From: DASUBN01 sp036263155
GTDB lineage: Bacteria; Pseudomonadota; Gammaproteobacteria; Natronospirales; REEB76
Reading direction: 5' to 3'
DNA length: 18,776 nt
Assembly: GCA_036263155.1 (NCBI GenBank)
Contig: DATAHN010000029.1
Location: 1-18,776 of the forward strand
Shown here: one piece after another, positions 1 to 6,518 of the stretch
How the letters are laid out: each line of letters opens with the position of its first letter
How positions within the stretch are numbered: position 1 is the first letter of the stretch
The notes under the pieces: generated by a model
The model's database searches: none
What the model was told of the DNA's origin: nothing
Seen by the model: the letters and a program-made list of their open reading frames with translations, nothing else
Program-made: the position numbers and the translations under genes

Positions 1-2
1 TC

Positions 3-404
3 GGCGACCGCAATGTGCACGACTTGGATGGTGCGCGCCGCTACATGGAGGAAGGTCCGCGTGCGCTGTATGCACGCCTGGGCTTCGGCCTGTACTGCGT
101 GACGGCCAAGGACGGCATGCCACTCGGCATGTGCGGGCTCATCAAGCGTGACACCCTGGAGGACGTGGATCTCGGCTTCGCGTTCCTGGCGCGCCATCAT
201 GGGCACGGCTACGCGCGCGAGGCGGCGGCGGCGACGCTCGAGCATGCGCGCCGTGACCACGGGCTCACTCGCCTCGCGGCCATCACCGATCCCGATAACG
301 CCCGTTCCATCCACCTCCTGGAGAGCCTGGGGTTCCGCTACGTGGAGACCCGCAGCCTTGCGCCCGGGCAGCCGCTCTCCCGCTGTTTCCTGTGGCAGGC
401 CTGA
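3..404 (+). CDS. GNAT family N-acetyltransferase, 5' end outside window
   Basis: Predicted cytoplasmic acetyl-CoA-dependent N-acetyltransferase of the RimJ/RimL-like GNAT type. The reading frame is open to the left edge of the window and its first residues (GDRNVHDLDGAR) match an internal stretch of the family, so the true start lies upstream; the in-frame GTG at 15 is not the start. The acetyl-CoA loop motif R-x-x-G-x-G-x-A is visible (RHHGHGYA, encoded near 190-215), followed by the C-terminal pattern in which an Asn-Ala-Arg-Ser-Ile helix precedes a GF strand (DPDNARSIHLLESLGF). The acceptor substrate (protein N-terminus, small amine or antibiotic) cannot be read from this part. The next gene begins 14 bases after the stop, so the two are probably co-transcribed. 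Confidence 0.85.
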   Translation, partial: GDRNVHDLDGARRYMEEGPRALYARLGFGLYCVTAKDGMPLGMCGLIKRDTLEDVDLGFAFLARHHGHGYAREAAAATLEHARRDHGLTRLAAITDPDNARSIHLLESLGFRYVETRSLAPGQPLSRCFLWQA

Positions 405-418
405 GGCAGGGTCGCGCG

Positions 419-832
419 ATGCGCAAGCTGTTCGCACTGGCGCCGCTCCTGCTGCTCGCCGGCTGCGCCTCGCAGCGCGGCGAGGTGCTGGGCAAGAGCG
501 CGCTCGGCTACGCGGACGCCGCCTTCATCAGCGTGCAGGAGGACGAGTACTTCTGGATCGCGCCGCCCGCGGCCGGCCGCCACGGCGTGGCCCCGGCCTC
601 CATGCAGATCCCCAGGCAGGGGCTGTGGGTGAGGGAGGGCTGGTTCATCGTGGAGTTCCAGTGCTTCACGCCCCGCGACGTACCGGGCGTGCAGGACCCG
701 ATCCTGCCGGAGACCGACGATGAGAAGCCGGTCTACATCCACGCCGGCCACCGCTACCTGCTGAGCTGCAGTCCCACGAGGATGGGGGACATCGAACTCA
801 CGGAGCTGCCAGGCTCCGCGGCTGAAATGTAA
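419..832 (+). CDS. Small putative lipoprotein, unknown function
   Basis: I do not recognise the family. The 137-residue product begins with a textbook lipoprotein signal: two basic residues, a Leu/Ala-rich core and the lipobox LAGC, with Cys16 the likely lipidated residue, so it should be anchored in the envelope. I chose the ATG at 419 over the in-frame start at 392 because only the shorter form puts the basic residues directly before the hydrophobic core, and GAGGCAGG lies just upstream. The mature part has no membrane segment and contains two cysteines (C82, C117) that could form a disulfide. It sits 14 bases after the acetyltransferase and is followed by 119 bases of non-coding DNA. Confidence 0.75.
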   Translation: MRKLFALAPLLLLAGCASQRGEVLGKSALGYADAAFISVQEDEYFWIAPPAAGRHGVAPASMQIPRQGLWVREGWFIVEFQCFTPRDVPGVQDPILPETDDEKPVYIHAGHRYLLSCSPTRMGDIELTELPGSAAEM

Positions 833-863
833 CAAACACGATACGGGTCAGGTATTCACCCTA

Positions 864-887
864 ATCCGGCGTAGCACGATTCCGGAT
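864..887. promoter_or_regulatory. Inverted repeat upstream of the hybrid kinase
   Basis: ATCCGG at 864-869 and CCGGAT at 882-887 form a perfect 6-bp inverted repeat with a 12-bp spacer, in the only non-coding gap before the kinase gene. It lies directly upstream of a -10-like hexamer at 896-901, which is where an operator could sit. No regulator is assigned; a short dyad of this kind can occur by chance in GC-rich DNA. Confidence 0.3.
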
Positions 888-895
888 GCGGGAGG

Positions 896-901
896 TATGA
901 T
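896..901 (+). promoter_or_regulatory. Possible -10 element for the hybrid kinase gene
   Basis: TATGAT matches the sigma-70 -10 consensus at five of six positions and lies about 50 bases before the kinase ATG. No good -35 hexamer is found 16-18 bases upstream (around TAGCAC), so an activator would be needed if it is used. A second short inverted repeat, CCTTTC (910-915) with GAAAGG (922-927), would lie in the leader. Confidence 0.3.
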
Positions 902-951
902 TTCGCCGTCCTTTCAAGGATGAAAGGGGGCTCGAGTCAGGGAGATCGCGC

Positions 952-2556
952 ATGGAAAGGCCCGGAAACTTACATATCCTCCACATCGAAGACGATGAGG
1001 TGGACGCGGAGCTGATCCGCCAGACGCTGTTGCGCTCGGGCCTCGGCTGCCGCATCACGCTCGCCATGTCGCGTAGCGCCTACCTCGACGCGCTGCAGAA
1101 AGGCGGCGTGGATCTCATCCTCTCCGACAACCGCGGTTACGACTTTGACGGGCTGGAGGTGCTGCGCAGCGTGCGCCGCCACCACCCCGACATCCCGTTC
1201 CTGTTCCTGTCGGGCTCGTTCGAGGGCAAGGATCTGAAGCGGCTCAAGGCCGAAGGCGCCGCCGATTGCCTGCTCAAGACCGACCTCGACGCGCTCGCGC
1301 CGGCCATCGGCCGCGCGCTGGAGGCCACGCCGCCGCCGGCGGGCGACCACTACCTGCGCGGCTTGGAGCGGCTGGTGGCGGCGGCGCAGCAGCTGCCATT
1401 GGCGCGGGACCAGCAGGCGCTGGTCAAGCTGGTATGCGGCGCCGCGCGCGCGCTGGTCGGCGCCGACGGCGTCACCTTGTCGTTGCGTGAGGGCGAGTTC
1501 TGCCACGTGGTGGGCGAGGACTCCGACACGCCGCTGTGGCAGGGCCAGCGCTTCCCGCTGGAGCAGACCGCGAGCGGCTGGGCCATGCTCAACCGCGAGA
1601 TCGCGGTGATCGAGGATATCCATACCGATCCACGCGTGCCGCAGGCCTTCCTGCGCGGCTCGGTCATGAAGAGTGCCGTGGTCGCGCCTATCCGCACCGG
1701 AGAACCGGTTGGGGTGATCGTGGCCTACTGGCGTAGCCGCCACCGCCCCTGCGACGAGGAGCTCAAGCTCCTGCAGGCGCTGGCGGAGCTCGTCTCGGCG
1801 AGCTTCGAGAACCTGCAGCGCCAGGCTGCTGCCGAGCAGCAGCTGCGCGAGAAGAGCCGCGACCTGGAGGCGGTGAACAAGGAGCTGGAGTCCTTCAGCT
1901 ACTCCGTGTCCCATGACCTGCGCGGCCCGCTACGCAGCGTCACCGGCTTCGGCAAGCTGCTCGCCAAGGACTACGACGACAAGCTGGACGAGGCAGGCAA
2001 GACCTTCCTGGCTTACGTCACCGACGGCACGCAGCGCATCGCCATGCTGGTGGACGCGCTCCTGGACCTCTCTCGGGTCTCACGCTTCCCGCTCAAGAAG
2101 GAGTCCCTCGACCTCAGCGCCATGGCCGGATCGGTGCTGGAGGGGCTGCGTGAGAAACAGCCGAAGCGCCGCTGCGAGGTGCGCATCGAACCCGGACTGC
2201 AGGCGGAGGCCGACCCGCAGCTCATGCGCATCGTGCTCGAGAACCTGCTCGGCAACGCCTGGAAGTTCACCGCCAAGCGCGCCGAGTGCCGCATCGAGTT
2301 CGGCCGCACCGGGGAGGGCGGCCGCGAGGCCTTCTTCGTGCGCGACAACGGCGCCGGCTTCGAGATGGCCTACGCCGACAAGCTGTTCACGCCGTTCCAG
2401 CGCCAGCACCGCCAGGACGAGTTCGAGGGGGCGGGCGTGGGTCTGGCCGCGGTCCAGCGCATCCTGCAGCGCCACGGCGGGCGCGTCTGGGCCGAGGCGG
2501 TGGAGGGCGAGGGAGCCAGCTTCTTCTTCACCGTCGCCGACGCAGGTCACCCCTGA
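952..2556 (+). CDS. Receiver-GAF-histidine kinase hybrid protein
   Basis: A cytoplasmic sensor histidine kinase of 534 residues with no membrane segment. An N-terminal receiver domain (about 7-122) has the acidic pocket E13/D14/D15, phospho-acceptor D59, S87 and K109; the Pro usual four residues after the acceptor is Tyr here. A GAF domain follows (about 145-290), then a coiled linker and a HisKA domain with the H-box SVSHDLRGPL (H321), and a HATPase domain with N-box N431/N435, G1 box D465-N-G-A-G and G2 box GAGVGL (493-498). This layout and the ELESFSYSVSHDLR signature belong to phytochrome-like kinases, but no PHY domain is present, and the ligand of the GAF is unknown. GGAG seven bases upstream supports the ATG. 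The response regulator just downstream is its probable partner. Confidence 0.9.
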   Translation: MERPGNLHILHIEDDEVDAELIRQTLLRSGLGCRITLAMSRSAYLDALQKGGVDLILSDNRGYDFDGLEVLRSVRRHHPDIPFLFLSGSFEGKDLKRLKAEGAADCLLKTDLDALAPAIGRALEATPPPAGDHYLRGLERLVAAAQQLPLARDQQALVKLVCGAARALVGADGVTLSLREGEFCHVVGEDSDTPLWQGQRFPLEQTASGWAMLNREIAVIEDIHTDPRVPQAFLRGSVMKSAVVAPIRTGEPVGVIVAYWRSRHRPCDEELKLLQALAELVSASFENLQRQAAAEQQLREKSRDLEAVNKELESFSYSVSHDLRGPLRSVTGFGKLLAKDYDDKLDEAGKTFLAYVTDGTQRIAMLVDALLDLSRVSRFPLKKESLDLSAMAGSVLEGLREKQPKRRCEVRIEPGLQAEADPQLMRIVLENLLGNAWKFTAKRAECRIEFGRTGEGGREAFFVRDNGAGFEMAYADKLFTPFQRQHRQDEFEGAGVGLAAVQRILQRHGGRVWAEAVEGEGASFFFTVADAGHP

Positions 2557-2590
2557 GAACGCTTCCCCCCTCCGGCAGCAGGAATGTCCG

Positions 2591-2692
2591 ATGACCGAGG
2601 CATCGGCTACGGCTGTAACATGCAGTAATATTACGGGCACGCGCGGCTGCCATAGGCACCGCCCAGGCTTCCGGCCCCAGGAGGGACCATGA
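2591..2692 (+). CDS. Possible 33-residue leader peptide between kinase and regulator
   Basis: In the 132-bp gap between kinase and response regulator an ATG at 2591, preceded by AGGA at seven bases, opens a 33-codon frame whose TGA overlaps the regulator ATG (ATGA at 2689-2692). Such an overlap is the usual arrangement for coupled translation. The peptide has two cysteines and a basic, Pro-rich end with no recognisable family. The regulator has its own good Shine-Dalgarno (GGAGG), so coupling is not required and the frame may be accidental. Confidence 0.3.
   Translation: MTEASATAVTCSNITGTRGCHRHRPGFRPQEGP
2625..2634. promoter_or_regulatory. AT-rich palindrome upstream of the response regulator
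   Basis: GTAATATTAC is a perfect 10-bp palindrome in an AT-rich patch unlike the GC-rich surroundings, 55 bases before the regulator ATG. The internal TAATAT could act as a -10 element, giving the regulator its own promoter, but the -35 region (near 2603) matches poorly. It also falls within the possible 33-codon frame. Confidence 0.25.
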
Positions 2693-3129
2693 GCGAGTAC
2701 AAGCAGGTCGAGATCCTGTACGCCGAGGACAACCCGGCGGACGCGGAACTCACGCTGTACACGCTCAAGACCCGCAACATCGCCAACCACATCGTGTGGG
2801 TGCGCGATGGAGTGGAGGTGCTGGATTTCCTCAAGTACCGTGGGCGCTACGCCGGCCGCACCCAGAGCATGCCCAAGATGATCCTGCTGGACCTCAAGAT
2901 GCCGAAGATGGACGGCATCGACGTGCTGCGCGTGCTCAAGGCCGATCCCGAGACCCAGGGCATCCCGGTGGTGATCATGACCTCTTCCCACGAGGAGAGC
3001 GACCTCATCCGCAGCTACAAGCTCGGGGTCAACAGCTACATCGTGAAGCCGGTGGATTTCGACAATTTCGCCAAGATGGTGAGCGAAGTCGGCCTCTATT
3101 GGATGCTGAGCAACAAGGTCCCCGGCTAA
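2689..3129 (+). CDS. Rcp1-type single-domain response regulator
   Basis: A 146-residue stand-alone receiver domain with no output domain. All catalytic positions are present: acidic residues E13 and D14, phospho-acceptor D68 in LLDLKMPKMDG, T98, and K120 in the KP pair. The long insertion after the second helix (KYRGRYAGRTQSMPK, about 50-63) is characteristic of the Rcp1 family, the response regulators paired with phytochrome-type kinases. It probably accepts phosphate from the kinase encoded 132 bases upstream and passes it on, or acts by protein contact. The ATG at 2689 is well supported by GGAGG six bases before it. Confidence 0.92.
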   Translation: MSEYKQVEILYAEDNPADAELTLYTLKTRNIANHIVWVRDGVEVLDFLKYRGRYAGRTQSMPKMILLDLKMPKMDGIDVLRVLKADPETQGIPVVIMTSSHEESDLIRSYKLGVNSYIVKPVDFDNFAKMVSEVGLYWMLSNKVPG

Positions 3130-3142
3130 TCCCATTCGTCGA

Positions 3143-3168
3143 GGAACAATGTCGTCCCGGTGACGGTC
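3143..3168 (+). promoter_or_regulatory. Weak candidate ECF-sigma promoter before the Cys-rich peptide
   Basis: GGAAC at 3143-3147 is followed after 16 bases by CGGTC at 3164-3168. GGAAC with a 16-17-base spacer is the general pattern for many ECF sigma factors, and bufferin genes in Caulobacter are known to be under an ECF sigma factor (SigF). The -10 half only loosely resembles known motifs, so this is a suggestion based on position. Confidence 0.22.
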
Positions 3169-3188
3169 CTAGAGGGGACACCCAAACC

Positions 3189-3201
3189 GAGAGGACCTCT
3201 C
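3189..3201 (+). promoter_or_regulatory. Palindrome enclosing the ribosome-binding site
   Basis: GAGAGGACCTCTC is a perfect 6-1-6 palindrome that contains the GAGG Shine-Dalgarno of the Cys-rich peptide and ends two bases before its ATG. It could pair on itself as a short hairpin (four pairs, five-base loop) or serve as a protein or DNA dyad; either could limit translation. Confidence 0.3.
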
Positions 3202-3203
3202 CG

Positions 3204-3482
3204 ATGCACAAGCACACCGCCCGCGGCCTGGCGCTCGCCACCGCCGCCGCCTCCCTGTTCGCCCTGGCGCCGCTCGCCGCCGGCGCTGATGCGTCCACCG
3301 ATGCCCGCGGCTATTGCTACGGCGTCAACGCCTGCAAGGGCAAGAGCAGCTGCAAGACCGCCGAGAGCGGCTGCCAGGGGCAGAACGCCTGCAAGGGCAA
3401 GGGCATGGTGGATGACGTGTCCGACCAGACCTGCGCCCAGCTCGGTGGGCGCTTCAGCACCGAAGACCCGATGAAGAAGTGA
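3204..3482 (+). CDS. Exported Cys-rich peptide, BufA2-type bufferin-like
   Basis: A 92-residue product with an N-terminal signal peptide (about 1-27, AAGA/DA cleavage region) and a small mature part with six cysteines (C38, C44, C50, C57, C63, C77). The core repeats the unit NACKGK (42-47 and 61-66) around C-x5-C spacings. This pattern matches the periplasmic Cys-rich peptides I know as BufA2-family bufferins, RiPP-like metal-binding peptides whose cysteines are modified by a DUF692/MNIO enzyme (BufB) with BufC and which protect against copper. No BufB or BufC gene is present here: the regulator is upstream and a convergent membrane protein downstream. Function as a metal buffer is inferred; an unmodified metal-binding or disulfide-bonded peptide is the alternative. 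Confidence 0.7.
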   Translation: MHKHTARGLALATAAASLFALAPLAAGADASTDARGYCYGVNACKGKSSCKTAESGCQGQNACKGKGMVDDVSDQTCAQLGGRFSTEDPMKK

Positions 3483-3488
3483 TGAGTG

Positions 3489-3522
3489 CGGCATGCGGCG
3501 GCCGTGAGGCTGCCGCATGCCG
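3489..3522. terminator. Long hairpin between convergent genes
   Basis: An 11-bp perfect stem (CGGCATGCGGC with GCCGCATGCCG) extends inward by four more pairs, one of them G-U, to a GTGA tetraloop, making about 15 pairs. It starts six bases after the stop of the Cys-rich peptide and ends seven bases before the stop of the convergent membrane protein gene. No T-run follows on either strand, so it may stop RNA polymerase weakly or mainly protect both 3' ends. Confidence 0.6.
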
Positions 3523-3529
3523 ATGATGA

Positions 3530-3907
3530 TCAGGCCAGGCGGTTCTTCCGGCCGCCGACCATCACCCAGAGGCCGCCGTAGATCACGAACAGCGGCCACC
3601 ACCGATTCCACGGCAACGCGAGTATGAACATCGCCGCCACCAGGATCGGCGCGCCGGCACTCAGCAGCAGCGACAGCGTCACCCGGTCCACCGTGCCGAT
3701 GCGGCGATAGCGTTCGGCCGCCTGCACCAGCATCGGTACGGCGGCGATGAGGATGAACCAGGCCCAGCCGTTGTGGCCGATGAAGGGCAGGTCTACGCCC
3801 AGGTTGTCCAGCAGGAACGCCAGACCCACTGCGACCACCACCAGGCCGATGGCGAAGTTCGTCCAGGCGACCGGGCGCCCGTCTTGGTGCTGCACGCTGT
3901 CTGTCAT
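3530..3907 (-). CDS. Four-helix inner-membrane protein, LiaF-N/DUF5668-like
   Basis: A 125-residue integral membrane protein with four hydrophobic segments at about 15-34, 46-62, 76-97 and 101-117 and a short basic C-terminus (GGRKNRLA). The first segment carries the GxxxxxxGxxFLLDNLG pattern typical of the transmembrane domain found in LiaF-like and related small proteins; no C-terminal LiaF sensory domain is present. No reaction can be assigned. The start at 3907 is chosen because GGAGG lies seven bases before it and the first membrane segment follows properly; upstream in-frame starts would add a long, Pro- and Arg-rich stretch. It is divergent from the thioredoxin gene (157-bp gap) and convergent with the Cys-rich peptide. 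Confidence 0.8.
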   Translation of the reverse strand: MTDSVQHQDGRPVAWTNFAIGLVVVAVGLAFLLDNLGVDLPFIGHNGWAWFILIAAVPMLVQAAERYRRIGTVDRVTLSLLLSAGAPILVAAMFILALPWNRWWPLFVIYGGLWVMVGGRKNRLA

Positions 3908-3986
3908 GTCCGTCCCTCCATATCCCCGATGATGGTTACAGTAGGGTGCGGCAACGCCGTTCCGCAAGTGACGTCCGTCAGGTGCC

Positions 3987-4002
3987 GCGCCTGACAAGGC
4001 GC
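3987..4002. repeat. Short inverted repeat in the divergent thioredoxin promoter region
   Basis: GCGCC (3987-3991) and GGCGC (3998-4002) are separated by six bases and end directly before the candidate -35 of the thioredoxin promoter, a position suited to a regulator. Five-base GC arms are easily found by chance here. Confidence 0.2.
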
Positions 4003-4031
4003 TTGCTGGTGGCCGCGGGCAGGGGTCTAAT
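4003..4031 (+). promoter_or_regulatory. Candidate sigma-70 promoter for thioredoxin
   Basis: TTGCTG (4003-4008) and TCTAAT (4026-4031) are separated by 17 bases. The -10 matches five of six consensus positions, the -35 three of six. Transcription would start near 4038, leaving a leader of about 27 bases containing the GCAGGAG ribosome-binding site. Confidence 0.4.
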
Positions 4032-4064
4032 GTTGCGGCCCTTCCACCCCTCTGCAGGAGTCCC

Positions 4065-4391
4065 ATGAGCGCCACCATCCTGATGACCGGCAAGGCCAGC
4101 TTCGACCAAGACGTGATCCAGTCGCCGCTGCCGGTGCTGGTGGACTACTGGGCCGAGTGGTGCGCGCCCTGCAAGGCCATCGGCCCGCTCCTGGACGAAC
4201 TCGCGGTGGAGTATCAGGGCAAGCTGCGTATCGCCAAGGTCAACATGGACGAGGACGTGCAGATCGGCCAGAAATATGGCGTGCGCGGCATGCCGACACT
4301 GATGATCTTCAAGAACGGCTCGGTGGAGGCGCAGAAGACGGGCGCCATGAGCAAGTCACAGCTTACCGCGTTCATCGAAGCCAACCTCTAA
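4065..4391 (+). CDS. trxA: Thioredoxin with WCAPC active site
   Basis: A complete 108-residue cytoplasmic thioredoxin, a general disulfide reductase recharged by thioredoxin reductase. The fold signatures are all there: DYWAEWCAPCK with redox cysteines C33 and C36, the cis-proline P77 in GMPT, and the FKNG loop (82-85). The residue between the cysteines is Ala instead of the Gly of the classical WCGPC motif. Length and lack of signal peptide fit TrxA, but rho, a common neighbour of trxA in gammaproteobacteria, is not here, so this may be a second thioredoxin. GCAGGAG four bases before the ATG is a good ribosome-binding site. The gene ends 72 bases before the M3 peptidase. Confidence 0.92.
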   Translation: MSATILMTGKASFDQDVIQSPLPVLVDYWAEWCAPCKAIGPLLDELAVEYQGKLRIAKVNMDEDVQIGQKYGVRGMPTLMIFKNGSVEAQKTGAMSKSQLTAFIEANL

Positions 4392-4463
4392 GTCGCCTCA
4401 AGGCTGCTGCGCTAGCCGGCCGTGCGCTTATGATGAGGCGATGAATCACGCCCGGAGTGCCGC

Positions 4464-6443
4464 ATGCTCGCCTCCCTGCTGCTCCTGTCCGTCGCCTCCA
4501 CTGCACCCGGCACAGGCCTCGACTGGCATCTCACGCCCGCGGCGATCCAGGCCCATTGCGATGCGGTCCTCGCCGCCGTCCACAGCAGGGTCGCAGACCT
4601 GACCGGCCACAAGGCGTCCGGCGGCTTGCCGGCTCTGGACCTCACGGTGGCGGAACTCGAGGACGCGCTCACGGTGGAGCGCTTCCTGGTGAATGTCTCC
4701 TCCGATGGCGCGGTGCGCGACGCCTCCGGTGCCTGCGCCGACAAGGTGGCGGAGTTCAGTGTCGAGCTCGCGGCAGACCCGGGTGTCTACGCCCTGGCGC
4801 GCGCCTTCCAGAAGTCCACCCGCGATCCGGCAGATATGCAGCTCGCGAAGATCTATCTGGAGGAGGGCAGGCGCGCAGGTGCCGGCCTTTACCCGGAGTC
4901 CCGCGTCAAGGTCACGGGGCTGCTCAAGCGCCTGGAGGTGCTGCAAGGCGCCTACTTCCGCGCCCTGGGGGAGGATCGCAGCGAGATGACCCTCACAGCG
5001 GCGGAGGCGGCCTCGCTGCCGCCGTCGTTCCGCGCGAACCTCACGCCTGCACCCGGCGGCTACGCGCTGGCGGTGAACATGCAGACCTATGCACCGTTCA
5101 TGCGCAGCGAGGCCTCCGGCGACGCGCGCCGCCGCTTCGACACTCTCTATTACAACCGCGGTGGGCAGGGGAACGTGGCGCGCCTGCGCGAGACCCTGGA
5201 CATACGCCGCGAGGTGGCGCGCCTGCTGGGCTTCGGGAGCTGGGCGGCGCTGGTGGCGGATACGCGCATGGCGAAGACCCCGGAGCGGCCGCGCGCGCTG
5301 CTCGAAGCGGTGGATGCAAAGCTCTTGCCCAAGGCCCGCGCCGAGATCGCCGTGCTGGCGGCGCTGAAGAAGGCGGATGGCGACATGACGCCGTTCGCCG
5401 CCTGGGACTATGCCTACTACGAGGCCAAGCTGGAGCGGGAACGCTACGCCGTGGACGACGAGACGGTGCGCCGCTACTTTCCGGCGGACCGGGCCATCCC
5501 GGCGATGTTGCAGCTGTACGAGCGCCTGTTCGGCCTGCACTTCACCGAGGTGCAGGACGGCAAGCCCTGGGCCGGCGGCGTGCAGGAATTCGCCATCCAT
5601 GACGCCGCCGACGGACACCTGCTGGGCTGGTTCTTCCTGGACCTCGCGCCCCGGCCGGAGAAGGCCCTGCGGCCGGCGAACTTCGCGCTGCGCGCCGGCC
5701 ACCGTGACGGCAAGGGCGGCTACGTGCTGCCCATCTCCTCGGTGGTGGGCAGCGGGCCGGCGGCGGCGCCGGGGCAGCCCGCGCTCTACAGCCATCACGA
5801 CATGCTGGAGCTCTTCCACGAGCTCGGCCACGTGATGCATACCACCCTGTCCACCGCGCCCTACGCGAAGCTCTACGGCGCGAACGTGCGGGAGGACTTC
5901 GTGGAAGCGCCCTCTCAGATGATGGAGAACTGGATGTGGCAGCCCGAGGTGCTCAAGCGGGTCTCGAGCGAGCTCGGCACCGGCAAGCCGCTCCCCGACG
6001 GGATGATCGCGCGCCTCGCGGCCCTGGAGCACGTGGCGGACGGCGCGTTCTGGACGCGTCAGGCCTTCTTCGGCCTCTACGACCTCGCGCTGCACGGCGC
6101 GAAGCCGGCGGATCCGGTGCGTGCCTGGCATGAGCTGCAGGCCAAGTACATGGCGCTGCCGCCGGAGTCCGGCATCGCGCCAGCCGGGAGTTTCATCCCG
6201 CTCATGGGCGGTTACGACGCGGGTTACTACGGTTACGTCTGGTCGCGGGTCTACGCCCAGGACATGTTCGGCCTGTTCCAGGGCCACCTGGACGACCCTG
6301 AGGTGGGCCTGCGGTTCCGGCACGAGGTGCTGGAGCCGGGCGGCGATGAGGAGCCGGAGGTGCTGGTGCGCCGTTTCCTCGGCCGTGTGCCGCAGCCGGA
6401 CGCCTTCTACCGCGAGCTCGGCCTCGCGGCCGCGGCGCATTGA
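4464..6443 (+). CDS. Exported M3-family zinc oligopeptidase
   Basis: A 659-residue zinc metallopeptidase of family M3 (thimet oligopeptidase/Dcp relatives), which cut short peptides inside a deep channel. The zinc motif HELGH is at 452-456 (H452, E453, H456) and the third ligand E481 lies in DFVEAPSQ. The substrate-binding loop GGYDAGYYGY (582-591) retains both key tyrosines, but the His that precedes it in thimet oligopeptidase (HLAGGYD) is Pro579 here. A hydrophobic N-terminus (MLASLLLLSVASTA) predicts export, unlike the cytosolic OpdA and PrlC. GGAG lies seven bases before the ATG. An exported amidohydrolase follows 75 bases downstream on the same strand, suggesting joint action on peptides in the periplasm. 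Confidence 0.92.
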   Translation: MLASLLLLSVASTAPGTGLDWHLTPAAIQAHCDAVLAAVHSRVADLTGHKASGGLPALDLTVAELEDALTVERFLVNVSSDGAVRDASGACADKVAEFSVELAADPGVYALARAFQKSTRDPADMQLAKIYLEEGRRAGAGLYPESRVKVTGLLKRLEVLQGAYFRALGEDRSEMTLTAAEAASLPPSFRANLTPAPGGYALAVNMQTYAPFMRSEASGDARRRFDTLYYNRGGQGNVARLRETLDIRREVARLLGFGSWAALVADTRMAKTPERPRALLEAVDAKLLPKARAEIAVLAALKKADGDMTPFAAWDYAYYEAKLERERYAVDDETVRRYFPADRAIPAMLQLYERLFGLHFTEVQDGKPWAGGVQEFAIHDAADGHLLGWFFLDLAPRPEKALRPANFALRAGHRDGKGGYVLPISSVVGSGPAAAPGQPALYSHHDMLELFHELGHVMHTTLSTAPYAKLYGANVREDFVEAPSQMMENWMWQPEVLKRVSSELGTGKPLPDGMIARLAALEHVADGAFWTRQAFFGLYDLALHGAKPADPVRAWHELQAKYMALPPESGIAPAGSFIPLMGGYDAGYYGYVWSRVYAQDMFGLFQGHLDDPEVGLRFRHEVLEPGGDEEPEVLVRRFLGRVPQPDAFYRELGLAAAAH

Positions 6444-6518
6444 CAGGCCACGCCCCCGCGGTGAAACATGTCGGTCCCCGCCGGTGGCGCGGCCCGCAAT
6501 CCTCAGGAGGAGTCGATC

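Noticed and set aside
15..17. GTG at 15 as the start of the acetyltransferase
   Set aside because: The frame is open to the window edge and the residues before the GTG fit the family, so the gene begins outside the window.
6468..6518. ATG at 6468 as start of the first amidohydrolase
   Set aside because: The GTG at 6519 has AGGAGG at the right distance and gives a proper signal peptide; the longer form would bury it.
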